DNA from: Karstenula rhodostoma CBS 690.94 | Taxonomy: Eukaryota > Ascomycota > Dothideomycetes > Pleosporales > Didymosphaeriaceae | Assembly (NCBI GenBank): GCA_010093485.1 | Contig: MU001510.1 | Location: 823,709-887,708 of the forward strand | Direction: 5' to 3' | Length of the DNA: 64,000 bases | Shown here: positions 11,410 through 22,610 of the stretch, piece by piece | Position numbering within the stretch: the first letter of the stretch is position 1 | Layout: each line of letters starts with the position of its first letter | Made by a program: the position numbers and the translations under genes | The notes under the pieces: generated by a model | The model's input: only the letters and a program-made list of their open reading frames with translations | Told to the model about the DNA's origin: nothing | Databases searched by the model: none

Positions 11410-12298
11410 ATGGCACCATCCATCAAAGGCCCCGGCATCCTCTACGTGAAAGCATGCATCAACCCGTCGCCTAGCAACCCCCTCACCGAACCGGTATACA
11501 TGCACTGGTACGACGATGACCACATTGCCGAGATAGTCGAGAGCTCGGGCATACCCAGTGCTTTTCGGTACTTCCACGTCAACAAGAGTCCCGGGAATGG
11601 CAAGCCTACACCGGAGTGTCCACGGCCGTACCTAGCCTTCTACCCGATGCCTGATATAGCGTTTACGCAGGGCGAAGAGTTCAAGAAGATCAGGGTCAAG
11701 AGCGACATACTGCCTGGAACAGGTATCTGTTACGACATGGCGGACAACGATGTTGGGTATTACGCATTGGTCGGACAGAGGGGGGACGGTAAGAAAGGTA
11801 AGTTATGCGAGAAGGGCCGTTTGGAGCTGTATGCTAAGAGCCAGCAGGTCCAGGGAAACACCTAGCGACTTCAGAGATTGAGCCTGCCAGCGATGCAACG
11901 GAGGATGAAGTGAACGCGTTCTTGGATCAGGTGAGGATGTCGCGAGCGTGCTGCGAGAGTGGAGACTGACACAATGGCAGCAAGCAGAGACTGTTTCCAA
12001 GCTGGCCCACTACCAGCGCTCGCTGCGCTTCAGGCTGCTTTTCGCTCGGACCAACGCGCAGTCTCGCATCTTGAAGGGACTGGCGGCAGCGACGGACGAA
12101 CCGGCCCCTGAGCCCCCGACCTGGCTGCAGATGCACGAGTTCTCTGCGGAACCGCAGTCGGACGTGCGGGCGTCCATTGAGGGCGACGCGCACGAGGTGC
12201 TCAGGAAGGCAAAGCAGAAAGAGGCGCACGCCTACAGGTTGGAGAGAGCGCATGGGCAGAAGAAGTTGTTCGAGGATGGAGAAAATGCTCCACCTTGA
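11410..12298 (+). CDS. EthD-like small-molecule-domain protein
   Basis: Three exons (11410-11797, 11854-11930, 11981-12298; introns of 56 and 50 nt) encode 260 residues. The N-terminal part (GILYVKACINPS, then YMHWYDDDHIAEIV) matches the fungal EthD-like/dimeric alpha-beta barrel group, where a WYxxxHxxE-type segment forms the barrel core. The C-terminal third is charged and probably helical. The joins are supported by the frame continuing into EIEPASDATEDEVNAFLDQ and then AETVSKLAHYQRS. No signal peptide is present, so it is likely cytosolic. Related proteins sit in catabolic or secondary-metabolite loci, but many have no assigned activity and none is claimed here. The ATG at 11410 starts the conserved block; in-frame ATGs further upstream are ignored. 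Confidence 0.7.
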
Positions 12299-12520
12299 CC
12301 GGTGGAGGCCTGCGAGGAGTAGCATGGCGGTGTGTATGAGGTTCATATTTCAAGGTTCCCACGGGTATCATGGCGTGACAAGCGATTGCCCAGCACCTGT
12401 TTTCAAGTGCGAGACTGCAGCTGCATGGAAAAACCGCATCGTGCTTCTGGAATCGCACGTGAAGACGACCACGTCACGATCCGCGTGCTGTAGCTCCGTC
12501 TGAGCTTCTGGTGTGCATGC

Positions 12521-12562
12521 GCTCCACGCTCCACGCTCCACGCTCCACGCTCCACGCTCCAC
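12521..12562. repeat. Tandem repeat (GCTCCAC)x6
   Basis: Six perfect copies of the heptamer GCTCCAC (42 bp) lie 220 bp downstream of the EthD-like gene. No coding role is evident. Confidence 0.9.
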
Positions 12563-13225
12563 CCCACACCTCCTCCATCCAGGCACCCCCTCGCTACTCC
12601 CATGCACGAGGATGTTCTTTTTCCCCAAGTGATGCATCCAAATGCTGCTCGACATCACGGTGCGCGGACGTAGTTCCCATCCGTCGTGATCGGCAGCCAC
12701 ACCCAATTACCCCGGAACAACAACACCCGAGGTCCAGCGGAGGCACATGGCGAAGCACATGAAATTGCACCAGAAAGCACGCATTCCGCCCGCGATGGCA
12801 TCTGAAACGAAAACAAGTCGGCCGTCCGGTAAACCTCCGGCTGGCCAGACGGACCCGGTGCAGATGGTGTGTGGGGTCGACCAATGCTCGTACGCCGCTC
12901 ACCTGATGGGCGCCCGCACCCTAAACCACTCAAGCGCCACGATCGCCCATCCATGCGGCCGCTAGCCCAGTCCAAGTCCAACCCAGTCATCCCCCAGTCC
13001 AGTCATACATACCAAGCTCCATTGCATACCTGTATATATATCCGCACGACGCCCGCCCGCCCGTCTGCCCTGGAATCATCCGCTCCTCACTCACGCTCGC
13101 ATCCCCACCACCCCACCCCTCCTACCGCGACCACCCGCAGTGTATATGGAACCGCGACACTGCTACGCCATCCCCTCCCTGATCGACCGCAACAAGGCCC
13201 TCAGATAAAACCCCCGCCATCAATC

Positions 13226-13512
13226 ATGCCTCCAATCAGCCAATTTCCGCCTGCGCGCGTCTTCCTGAAGATGCCGCCGGCCATCAAGACGCAAGCCGGC
13301 AGCGGCGCGCGAAGGGGCTCGTTGATGACGACCCCGACGGGGAGAGCCGCGTTGACGCAGAATAACACCTCGACTACGCTGCCGCCGCGGGTTGCTTCGA
13401 CGACCAAGTTCTCGACCACCACTTCTATTGGGAGGGAGGCGGGTGAGTCATTGCCTGGGCTGGGGAGTTGAGGGCGGGCAGTGCTGATGGGTGTGTAGGA
13501 ACCGCGGTGTAG
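13226..13512 (+). CDS. Small spliced protein of unknown function (76 aa)
   Basis: Two exons (13226-13442 and 13499-13512) are separated by a 56-nt intron with donor GTGAGT, a CTGAT branch-like site and acceptor GTGTAG, giving MPPISQFPPARVF...GREAGTAV. A TATA-like TGTATATATAT at about 13031 and CT-rich sequence after it fit a Pol II promoter about 190 bp upstream of the ATG. The product is basic, Ser/Thr/Pro-rich and low in hydrophobics, with no signal peptide or known domain. The good promoter and splice signals favour a real gene. The tiny second exon and lack of recognisable homology keep confidence modest. Confidence 0.4.
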
Positions 13513-13855
13513 TTTCGCCGATGCAGTGGTGTCGCGGGGTTGGGTTGGGTTCGGTTTCCGATCGTGCAGCCAGACCCTGCGGGATCCCCTCCACGCACTT
13601 TGCGACGAGTAGAGCGTAGCCCATCCAGATGAGGAGCAGAAGCGCGGTGGAAGCCTGGTGGAAGCGTGCATACATACCCATCCTTCCCCCGATAAAACCA
13701 GCCTTCCATACTCCAAACATAATCCAACCCGTCACCACGCTCCCCACTTCACACCCACCGTGACCCGTGACACCGCTACCCCACGTCCTTTTATGTGCCA
13801 GCCGTCCGTCGCACGTCCATGCTGATGCCCACCACCACCACCACTGCCCTGCAAG

Positions 13856-13912
13856 TCTATATATACCCCCTCTCTCTCCTCCTTTCCTACACTCACGCCT
13901 CTGCCCGTACTA
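13856..13912 (+). promoter_or_regulatory. TATA box with CT-rich initiator-like stretch
   Basis: CTATATATA at about 13858 is followed by a pyrimidine tract (CCCCCTCTCTCTCCTCCTTT) and CCTACACTCACG, a layout like strong fungal Pol II promoters. It points into the decayed repeat tract, where no ORF begins. Confidence 0.45.
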
Positions 13913-13954
13913 AAAAGTAGGGCTTCGGAACTAAAGGGAGGTTTCCGGAGTACT

Positions 13955-14330
13955 ATGTCCTGAACAAAATCTTTTCGTATTTCGCGTTATGTCTTGGGGT
14001 GCGGGTGGGTTTGAAAGATGATGGAAGCGGGCTTATGGGGCGGGCTGCGTGGGATCCTTGCTACGTTTCTAGCATCTGGCCATTCGAAAAATCTTCGGCG
14101 GTTGGACTGAAAGAAAGGGGGTCAGGAACAGCATGTCCTGGTCGAAATATCACAATGTCCCGGTCCATGTCTTGGGGCGCGGATTTGAAACTCGATGACA
14201 TGGGATGATGGTTTGGACGGGTTGGGATCTCGAAAAGGACAACGCTGCGGGTGATGGGTGGGCCGTGCTGGCCAAAATATTGGCAGGACAGAAAAATAGG
14301 CTGGGGCACGGGTTCAAAAGAGGTTGAAAG
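13955..14330. repeat. Diverged direct repeat, 174-178 bp period
   Basis: Three landmarks recur in order. ATGTCCTG at 13955 and 14133 are 178 bp apart. ATGTCTTGGGGYGCGG at 13989 and 14167 are also 178 bp apart. TTTGAAA followed by GATGATGG occurs near 14010 and 14184 (174 bp). Between these blocks the copies are strongly diverged. Further ATGTCYTGGG words occur at about 14769, 15003, 16556 and 16634, suggesting the tract once extended through them. Confidence 0.55.
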
Positions 14331-15948
14331 ATATTGAATGTGGACATATGGTCTGGACCCCGTGTGGCCTCCAAAGGGAAAGACGGTACATATCATGGGT
14401 GGAACGTCGTGCTGGAGCCAGAAACGTCGACCGAACCAAGGAATGCGCTGGTGGATATACTTGCTGCAAGCCGGAGGACGGGGCAGCAGTTCACGATTCC
14501 CGAAAGATGTCACCCAAAACAAATGTCGGTTGTGTCTATGGTCGGACTTTCCTGCTGTGGGGAACACAGAGATAAAGATCCATTCGCCCTACACCATTTC
14601 TTGGGCGGCTTTCGGAACCTGCTGTTCAAACACGAGTACGGTGTCTTGATGTCTGGCGGAGTGCTGGAACAATAGCACACCCGACTTCCAAAGACGCGGT
14701 CGCTCAACAAATGGGCCACGTTTCTTGCCGCAGGGAATCTAGACCCAAAATGCTACTACCCAGCAGCAATGTCCTGGGGTGTTCAACAGCCTACTTACTA
14801 GATACTGAGAGGCGGAATTTCATGGGGGTTAGGTCGGTTTTGTCGGAGCTGGAGGAGTATCACGCCCGGTTGCCTTGCGGGTCTCAAAACGCAGCTGAAA
14901 AAGGAGTATGGCCGAAGCGTGCCTACTAGGAGGAACCGATCATCGAATCTACGCGTTTTCCCATGGGGACACCAGAACCAAAACCAATATCACAAACGGA
15001 ACATGTCTTGGGTGGGTGCTTGCGATGCAAATTCCAGAACGCGTTTCGTAATGTCTGGGAGGATCTCTTCCTCGCTGAACTCCGCTTACCTTGCGACTCT
15101 CCAAAACCAATGGAAACAAAAGTATGGACTTCGCGTTTCTGTCAAAGGATCGTATGATCAAAAGCGAATTCTATGCGAAGTGATGTCCAAACTCCCCGCT
15201 TTGCAATCCAAAGTCCTTCAGAAACTCTTCGATGTGTGCGGGAGGGATTGTCCCGGAAGTCGTCTTCTCTCCATACCGTCCTTGCTGGTCGACGTATACT
15301 GGAACGCATACGCAACTAAAATCAATAACCTTACTATTATGCCCTCGGTGGCAGAACACCCTGTCATCTAAGTTCACCTCTGCAACTTTTCAATGTCTGG
15401 TGGGCGACGCTACGCGTCTCCAAATCCTTTGACAATCTAAAGAGTCTGACATACAAACTATGTTGTGAGGAACGCGGGCTAAAAAGCGTTCACATGGACG
15501 CATGTCCGGGGTAGCACAGCATGGCGCTTTGCAATCGAGAGTGAATGCGCTTTGGTTGTTGTCTGGTGTGGGACTCTGCCGTTCGAGAACTACTTCTCTA
15601 TAACAGGAATTTACCCTGACCATACATGCTGGCATTCCAAAAAAAAGACTCAGAAGAGTCGTATGTTGGGAGGAGCACGAACCAGAAAGCTGATCTGGTC
15701 GAAGGACATGACCAGAGTGGCTAGGATTCCTTCTCCATGTCCGTTGGAGGACTCCTCCGTCGCAGGACGCCCACTACACCCGCTTGGGAGTCTTCCCCGT
15801 TTCCACGGGTCGGATACCCAAAGGGGGTATCCGAACGTCTCATGCTGGAGGGATCGTCGCATAAAACCTCGCCGCCTTTCGCCACGGAGTGGCCAGTCAG
15901 AAAAAATGGATCGCAGCAAATGCGAACAAGAAGCAATCCAGAAAGATG

Positions 15949-16182
15949 ACGTTGGATCCAGAGCAGCCGATCTTAGAGTGTCCCACGAACCTTGTCAACT
16001 GTGCCAACATTTTCGTTTCAGACGAATCTCATGCAATCAAGAATATGGAGACGCAACTCCATAAAGCTGTTCGATTCATCTCAACGGGGGCTCATCAGAC
16101 CGTGCTCATGACGGCAACTGGACTCATGTCTCTTCCCAGCGGCTCGTCGCTCGCTACAACCCGAATACTCATGGTGCCATGA
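15949..16182 (+). pseudogene. Remnant of an SNF2-type helicase/ATPase
   Basis: One frame reads VSDESHAIKN, then METQLHKAVRF, then VLMTATGLMS. These correspond to helicase motif II (DESH/DEAH followed by IKN) and motif III (normally S/TATPL), spaced as in SNF2-family ATPases of the Rad5/Rad16 type. Motif I, the C-terminal helicase half and an intact start are not found nearby, and the frame upstream contains stops. Motif III carries G where P is usual. I read it as a fragment of a decayed gene embedded in the repeat tract. It could instead be one exon of a heavily rearranged gene. Confidence 0.4.
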
Positions 16183-16899
16183 CCGGCGATCAGAGACAGA
16201 AACAATGACACGGTTTTGATATGAGAGCTGCTCGGAGGCGTCGCGCATGCAAAGATTGAATATTCGACCGAATGTGCGGTGTTATCATGAGAAACAAACA
16301 TGGACCTACATGGCTTGGGGAGATCGCCTGGCCTCACGTCTAGATGACCTAAAGACGGGGGGTCCACTTGTTGATGGCTCTAAGAGTAGGAATTTTGTGA
16401 TACTACAAAACTTTCTGGCAACGGGGCAATTTCTGAGAGCCAAAAGCTGTTGGAAAAGTGATCATGGGAACGGAGTCTGTGGACCGAAAAAGGACCCCAA
16501 GTCGGATGCATGAGCTGCGTGCGTGGCGCGTTCTCAAACAGTCGACTCGGAATCTGATGTCCTGGGAAGCCGCTCGGTCCTTTGCGTGAAAGATTGGCCT
16601 ACGGATGACTCAAAAGTTGATGCGCAGCGACGCATGTCCTGGGCCAGATTCTCCTGTCAAAATATCAACAACCCCGATACTATCTGTTCCGTTCTTGGAA
16701 ATAAAAAACCGAGCTAACCACACTATTTGAGAAAAGCCAGTTCTCTCCAAAGCTGCAAGATCTGGTTTCGATGGTGTGAGTCCGAGGTTCTCTATAAATC
16801 ACCCATCCATCGGCACCATGCTCTGGGGAGACGGCCTGGTTTCCCACCCGCTCTGCCAGCCCGCGTACCTGGACGGAAACGATATAGCCCGGAATATAT

Positions 16900-17760
16900 G
16901 CCCTTCCGTGATCCTTCAAACACACTAGAAGGCGCACTAAAAACCATGGAGAATTGGGTGATGTGTTTGTTGCGCGTGGCCGAAACTCACGATTCTTATT
17001 CCAATGTGTGGAAGCAGGATTCCAAACAAAACCAAATCCGCCTATACTATATGGATTAATGTAGTTCAGAACGGCGTTATTTCGCAATATGGGTTTCTCT
17101 TTAAACCAAGGCGCACCCAAAAGTAACAGAACCCCGACGTATGTGTTCTGTCGTGCGTGGCCGAAAACCTGATTCCTCCTTCATATGTGCGGGACCTGGA
17201 TTCGGAACAGCAAAACAAAGCCGGTCCATCTTATGTGGAGTAGTGTATTTAAAAAAAAACTGTTCTGTAACATGGACTGTTCTTTGAAATAACCTTGTAT
17301 AATCTCTCCAGCACACTCCAAGGCACACTAAAAGCTACTGGCACACCTACTGATGCGTTCTATTGTGCACGACCGAAAGCCAAGGCTCTGATTTCCCATG
17401 TGCTCTGGATTAAAAGCCCAACGTACCGGATCTATGTGGAGTAGAAAACCCCCGTTCCATAACATGGGCTGTTCTTCGAACCTCACCAATATATCAAAAG
17501 CATCAACCCGGCTGCAACCAGCACAAAAAGACTATTCGATCGATTGTATGTCCTTGCCGGATCCTCTGAGCACACCGTAAGCCGATGTTCTTCGAATCTC
17601 AAAGGTATATCGAAAGTCCCCGGACGAAAAGAGCCATCCGTGTCCTACATGTCTTCGCAGGATCCTCTGCGCACACTATATCCCGCCACTCAAAGACACG
17701 AACCACTTTCCTATGTGCTCTGCCATGCGTGGCACGCGACTTCCAGCCACGGGCCAGCAT
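16900..17760. repeat. Degenerate tandem array, unit about 180-212 bp
   Basis: The word GCGTGGCCGAAA at 16974 recurs at 17155 (identical), as GCACGACCGAAA at 17367 and as GCGTGGCACGCG at 17727; spacings are 181, 212 and 360 (two units). Independent landmarks repeat in phase: ATATGGGTTTCTC, CATGGACTGTTCTTTGAA and CATGGGCTGTTCTTCGAA at 17088, 17273 and 17465; TATGTGGAGTAG at about 17232 and 17434; and GGATCCTCTGMGCACAC at about 17561 and 17660. It is not AT-skewed, so RIP is not obvious. Confidence 0.65.
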
Positions 17761-18341
17761 CCGCACACCTACGTGAGGAAACGTGATTTCAGCGAAATTC
17801 AAATGATAGACCTCGTATCGGATGTAGAGCAGACAAGTTTCGAAGCTCAGGGAGATGGTTTTCATGTGCTTGTCTAGGAACATAGTACAACGTGCAAATC
17901 TTCTTCGGCCGTGTTCCCAAAAGGCGCGCGACACGATAATGCGTCCGACATGCGATCTCGCGTCCCTGGGTGGATCGTGTATTGCTTCAGCTGCTTCGGA
18001 TTGGGATACAGCATGTGCAATCACAAGTCGCTCGTGTTATGCAGTGAGCAATTCAGAGATTCGCAAATCCCGTGGCATCTCCCACGTGCACTTGGTCGAC
18101 TTCAATATTGATAATATTCGTTGTTCACATAGTAGACATGTCCAGCCGAAGCCTCGGCGACCTTGAAGATACCGTCTTGCCTGTGTTCAGGCGCTACAAC
18201 GTGACCGTAAAGAGCGCCACCAGTGCCCACCGCAACAAGAGAGATACGAATAAGACACATAGAAGAAAATGGGTATGTAAAGGAGGCAATAATCAGAATA
18301 ACAGCTCGAAAAGAAGAAAAAAAAGAACCGCGCACCTAATG
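17761..18341. other. Intergenic, no gene seen
   Basis: This separates the repeat array from the 3' end of the RFTS gene. Only short, unconvincing ORFs are present. Confidence 0.45.
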
Positions 18342-20466
18342 CTACAATATCCTCCGTATTGGCTCAGGTGAGATGGCCGAATTCGAGGGGCCCAGCGAAG
18401 GGAACAGCGGCGCTTGAGACTCGCTCATTTCTCGTATCTTCTTCAAAAGATGACTGCGTGCTGTCAGATGCGGCTCAATTTCGACGCAGGAATAACTCAC
18501 TTGACAGGCAGAGCCAGCTTTTGGTTCTCCCTCCACACTACGCCTACGACTTGCTGTCGCCCTTTCGCGTGGTCTTCCAAGTGCTCGGTAAGTAGCTGAC
18601 GCCCAATTGGTTTTGATGCGCCGTAGATCCTCTGATGACACCCATCAAACGTGCAAGTCCAGGAATCTCTAGGTCCGTTTGCTTCGTAGGTGGGCAGGGG
18701 TGTGGATACTATCGGAGCTACGAGATCTGATTTGGTTTGGGTGTCGGGATGTTTACCGTTGGTCGTGGTGTGGTTCGGGCGTTTCCGTAAGGGCAGTGGT
18801 GCCTCATTGTCCGCCTCCCCAGCGGCTTCGGTATCTGAGTCTGAACTGGTCGGGATCGGTTCCGGTGAAATAGGAGAGGACGCTGCACGTTTCCGTCTTC
18901 CACTCTCTTCCTCGTCTGTTTCTGTTTCGGCGAATTTGCGCTTCTCGCGACTGGGTGTCAATACTTGTGTTGGTGTTTCAATGTCGATTTCTGCGACGCT
19001 CTCACGGTCACCCTCTGCTTCTTCATCAGGCTCTGCGCTCGAGTCCGCGAGGTCGACGTCGCTAGAGTGATCTTCGAGGCCAGGCCCTTTTCTCGGTTGG
19101 ACAGTCTTTCCTTTGCCGGAAAATTTGCCGCTCTTTGGCCGCAGAACAGAAAGCCGACCTTTCTTCTTCCTTCCGTCTGGTCGTCGCTGTGGCGTGACGA
19201 CCACTTCTTCTGGAGGTTCAGAATCCGATGAGGTGTCCGAATCAGCCCGTTCAAGTGGTGCGTGATCTTTCCGTGGCCGGAGTTCCACCGCTTGCGCTTT
19301 CCTGATATCTGCAGCTGGGAGATCATGTCCAATGTCGAGCTCTCGATAGATGGGCTCATCCACAAGGAAGATGGCGCTCTTGCTTCGCGGGTGGTTCATT
19401 TTGTAACACAGATTCTTCGCATGCACGAGGAGTACGTTGCGCGCTGTGTCTACCTCGTCAATCTCATACCGCTTCGTCATGAGTTCTGCAACGCGGTCAA
19501 TGGTAATCTGGTCCCGCCCAGGTCGCAGCACGCGCTTGTTAACGGCGCTCCTTATGAACTCGTAGATGGCAGCGGCTGCCCACCAGCTATCGTCCTTCTT
19601 CGGCGCTGCCGTCGGTTTCTCCGTATGCGATCGGCTGCGAGCAGAGCGGGATTGCTGCGTTGTGGGTGCTGCTGCAGGCTTTGTGGAATGTGTCTCTTTC
19701 GGGAGTTCGTCGTACCGGCCTTCCTTCCGCGCTTTTACGGACTCGAAGACTTTCTACAGAACATCAGCAATGTGCTATACGACTGAGAAGGGTGCGACTT
19801 ACGGGGTACTGTCTCTTGAAGTATTGATATATGGGCGTATTGCTCCAGCCAATGTCCTCTGCTCGGTGCAAAAACCGCATCATTAAGAATTGGTGGTGTT
19901 TGCCGAATATTTGTTCGGCGCCTGCAACATCGTTGCACGCAAAGCGCTCGTCTTCGGCGTACTCCTGGAACAGCAGTTGGGCGTTCGGTCCACCACCCCT
20001 CTTGCGCGGCTCGCTGTAGATATCCGCCAAAAAGTAGAGCAGCTCCACGGCTTGGGCCATATTGTCGAAGATGTCCTTGTAGTGGCGTGCCGGCCGCAGT
20101 TCGAACCAGCCAGCCTCGCCCATGGCCCATAGTACCACCTGGTCGCCTTGTAGGCCGTAGGAGAAGCGCGAGACCTTGCGGATGACGATGTCGACAGGCT
20201 TGTAGGGTTTCTTGACCACTGCGTTGCTAAGTCAGTAACACTTCCGTCTTGAAAGTTGGCTGAAACTTACAACACCTCGTCATGCTGCGGTGTGGCGGCT
20301 CAAGCCTCCCTTGAACGCGCAGTGGAACATCTGCGTAGGCAGACAGCAGGCTGGCGGGCTTGCCATTGCTCTCGTAGACGACATGGGCGTTGCTCAGCAC
20401 AAAGTAGTCTTCCGAATCGCTGGCAGGGTTGGTGGGTACGAGCACATCAAGCTCGGGAACGGGCAT
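18342..20466 (-). CDS. RFTS-domain protein with C2H2-like zinc finger (Raf2/DIM-7-like candidate)
   Basis: Four exons (20466-20271, 20218-19803, 19753-18501, 18453-18342; introns of 52, 49 and 47 nt) give 658 residues. Residues 1 to about 205 resemble the replication-foci-targeting (DNMT1-RFD/RFTS) domain: PELDVLVPTNPASDSEDYF, RFSYG, WFELRPARHYKDIF, AVELLYFLADIY. A helical region with KPTAAPKKDDSWWAAAAIY and INKR-type segments follows, then about 250 residues of acidic and basic low complexity. A finger C571-x4-C576-x18-H595-x3-H599 lies near the end. Fission-yeast Raf2, a CLRC heterochromatin subunit, pairs an RFTS with a zinc finger, so a nuclear heterochromatin role is plausible but inferred. 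The last intron has an alternative acceptor 7 nt earlier that would change the C-terminus. Confidence 0.7.
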
Positions 20467-21334
20467 TTTGTGTTGTCGGGGCTATGGTTGCATCGTGTGG
20501 ATGGCAGCAGCAGGCGGAGAGGAGGGGCTTGGCTGCGGCGCGACAATGAGGCGCGACGCGCACCCGCCATCGCGGGCGGAGGCTTGACACGTGATCCGTG
20601 CGCAGTGACGTTGATTGGTGAATGTTATCGATACGCCTTCGTTTCACACATCCTTCCTCAGCACTCCTTGTTCTCTGATTTCGAACCAATTCATACCATA
20701 GGTACTGCACCGAGGACGGCGCAATGTGAACCGAACTCATGTTTCAACAATCCTTCCTTGCCAGACAATGTTCTGAGCGCTCCAGCTTCTGCGTGATATC
20801 GAACGTCCAGCAAACGCGATGAACAACAAATCCGTCAGTCGCATGCTTCTTTGTGCATCACATGCGCAATCGAATCAAAAATGAGCTTCATCAACATACC
20901 CGCCATCGAGTAGATGTTGAGCCATGCACCCGTTTTCCAAAAAATAAAACATAAAAAATAGAAGACGTGCCTTCTCCTGTGCCGCCTCTCTATCGCTGCA
21001 TGCATCTCAACGCCCAGGATGCTAGCCTACTATTTGGGCCTACGTCTTACACGCTTCCCTCGGCCGCGGTGACTCAGATGAACCACGAATATTTTTTGCG
21101 ACAAGTGCAGGCGGCATATCATCTTACATCAAGGGATCATGTGCCCAGCGCTGTGACTCACGGCCGTCATTGCTACATATTCCGGATTCGCACACAATAG
21201 GTGCATGCAGAGGATATGTACCAAGACCCAACCTGACTCTCACGCCTGACCCTCACGTCAACATCAACTACTTCCTCAACTTCGACTTGAACTTCAACTA
21301 CAACCCCAACCTCAGCCACATATCCACCACACAC
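20467..21334. promoter_or_regulatory. Divergent intergenic region, RFTS gene / phosphotransferase
   Basis: Nearly 0.9 kb separates two start codons facing away from each other. ORFs within it overlap the 5' end of the RFTS gene antisense and have no motifs. No specific operator is recognised. Confidence 0.4.
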
Positions 21335-22610
21335 ATGCCTCCCCTCCCCGCCCCCGCCCTCCAAGCCCTCGCCACTACTCTTCAATCCCTGCTCTCCACC
21401 ACCCCCTACGCCTGCACCTCCCTCACGCAGCTCACTGGCGGCACAACCTCCTTCGTCTTCCTGGGCACCCTCACCACACCCCTGGTCCTCACCTCCCCCT
21501 CCGGTGTACAAAGAACAGAGGAAACCGTTATTATCAAGCACGCAGCGCCCTTTGCATCGATCCACACAGACTTCCTTGTCGACGCGGGAAGGGTAAAGTA
21601 TGAGGCTGCGATGTTGGGTGCGCTGCGGGGGTTTAGGCCCGGTGGGGACGCGAGCGGGGTGGAAGTGCCGGAGGTGTACTGGTACGATGCAGCGGGCAAG
21701 GTGCTAGTCATACAGTACATACCCGCCACCGTTCCGCTTCACAAGAATCTCCACAGCCTGAGCACGTCCGAGGCAGCGCGGATTGGGCACGCGCTGGGGA
21801 CGTGGTTGAAGGCGTTTCATGCGTGGTGTGAGGAGCCTGCGCAGGAAGGGCTGAAAGAGATGGTAGAGGGGAATAGGGAGGAGGTAGATTTGAAGTGGAA
21901 ATTGACGTGGGGGCAGGGGACGGAGGTGCTGGACACGATGGAAGATGTAGTGGGAAAAGAAGAGAGGGCAGCGTGGGACAAGGCGAGCGCGAGCGCGTGG
22001 GAGGAGAAGGAGGTGAGAGACAATGGGGTTGTGCATGGTGATTTTTGGGCGGGGAAGTATGTCCTATTTCGTTTTATCTCGTCCCATCCCGTTTGTTCGA
22101 GGCGAGGCGAGCCGTGTACATCCAACCCTCCCTTTCCCACTCTACGTAAGCGCTGTGAATGTTATTGCTAACAACATACGCAGTGTTCTCATCCCACATG
22201 CCCTACCCGCACAAGAAAACGCTGGAGAACTACAACTCTCCGTCATCGACTTCGAATTCACCCACCTCTCCCCTGCCTCAACCGACCTCGCCCAATTTCT
22301 TGGCTCCCTCCTCGAACTCTCCTACACCGCCCTTTCCCCACCACCCTCCACTCTCCCCCTCCTCACCGCCTTCCTCGCCGGCTACGGCCCCCTCAGCGAG
22401 GATCTGAAGTGGCGCACTGCCATCTACGTCGGCGCGTTCGTGGTTAACTGGTGGAGTCGGGGCCCGCCGGGGCGGCAAGATGTCGATGCGGAGAGAAGGG
22501 AGAGGGGCGTAGAATTGGCGAAGAAGGGGGTGGGGTGGGTTAGGAGCGGCTGGGAGAGGGATCTCAAGGCTTTTGAAGGGGGGCCGCTGTGGGTGTTATT
22601 CACGGGGTAG
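21335..22610 (+). CDS. APH-family phosphotransferase (small-molecule kinase)
   Basis: Two exons (21335-22056 and 22184-22610; 127-nt intron with a GCTAAC branch site) give 382 residues. The join rebuilds HGDFWAGNVLIP, the Brenner/catalytic-loop motif of aminoglycoside-phosphotransferase-like kinases (catalytic Asp in HGD). It is followed about 20 residues on by the Mg-binding VIDFEF. Near the N-terminus LTGGTTSFVFLG is the nucleotide loop, and EETVIIKHAAPF carries the ATP-binding Lys. Fungal relatives include methylthioribose-kinase-like and many unassigned kinases, so the substrate is unknown; it need not be an antibiotic. No targeting signal is seen. It converges with the chitinase gene (140 bp between stops). 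Confidence 0.8.

Noticed and set aside
13900..17760. Interpreting the repeat tract as a RIP-mutated transposon
   Set aside because: Base composition is not strongly AT-skewed and TpA is not obviously enriched by eye; no terminal repeats or transposase were seen.
20290..20796. A 168-codon forward ORF overlapping the RFTS gene start
   Set aside because: Mostly antisense to exon 1 of the RFTS gene and its promoter; no domain.
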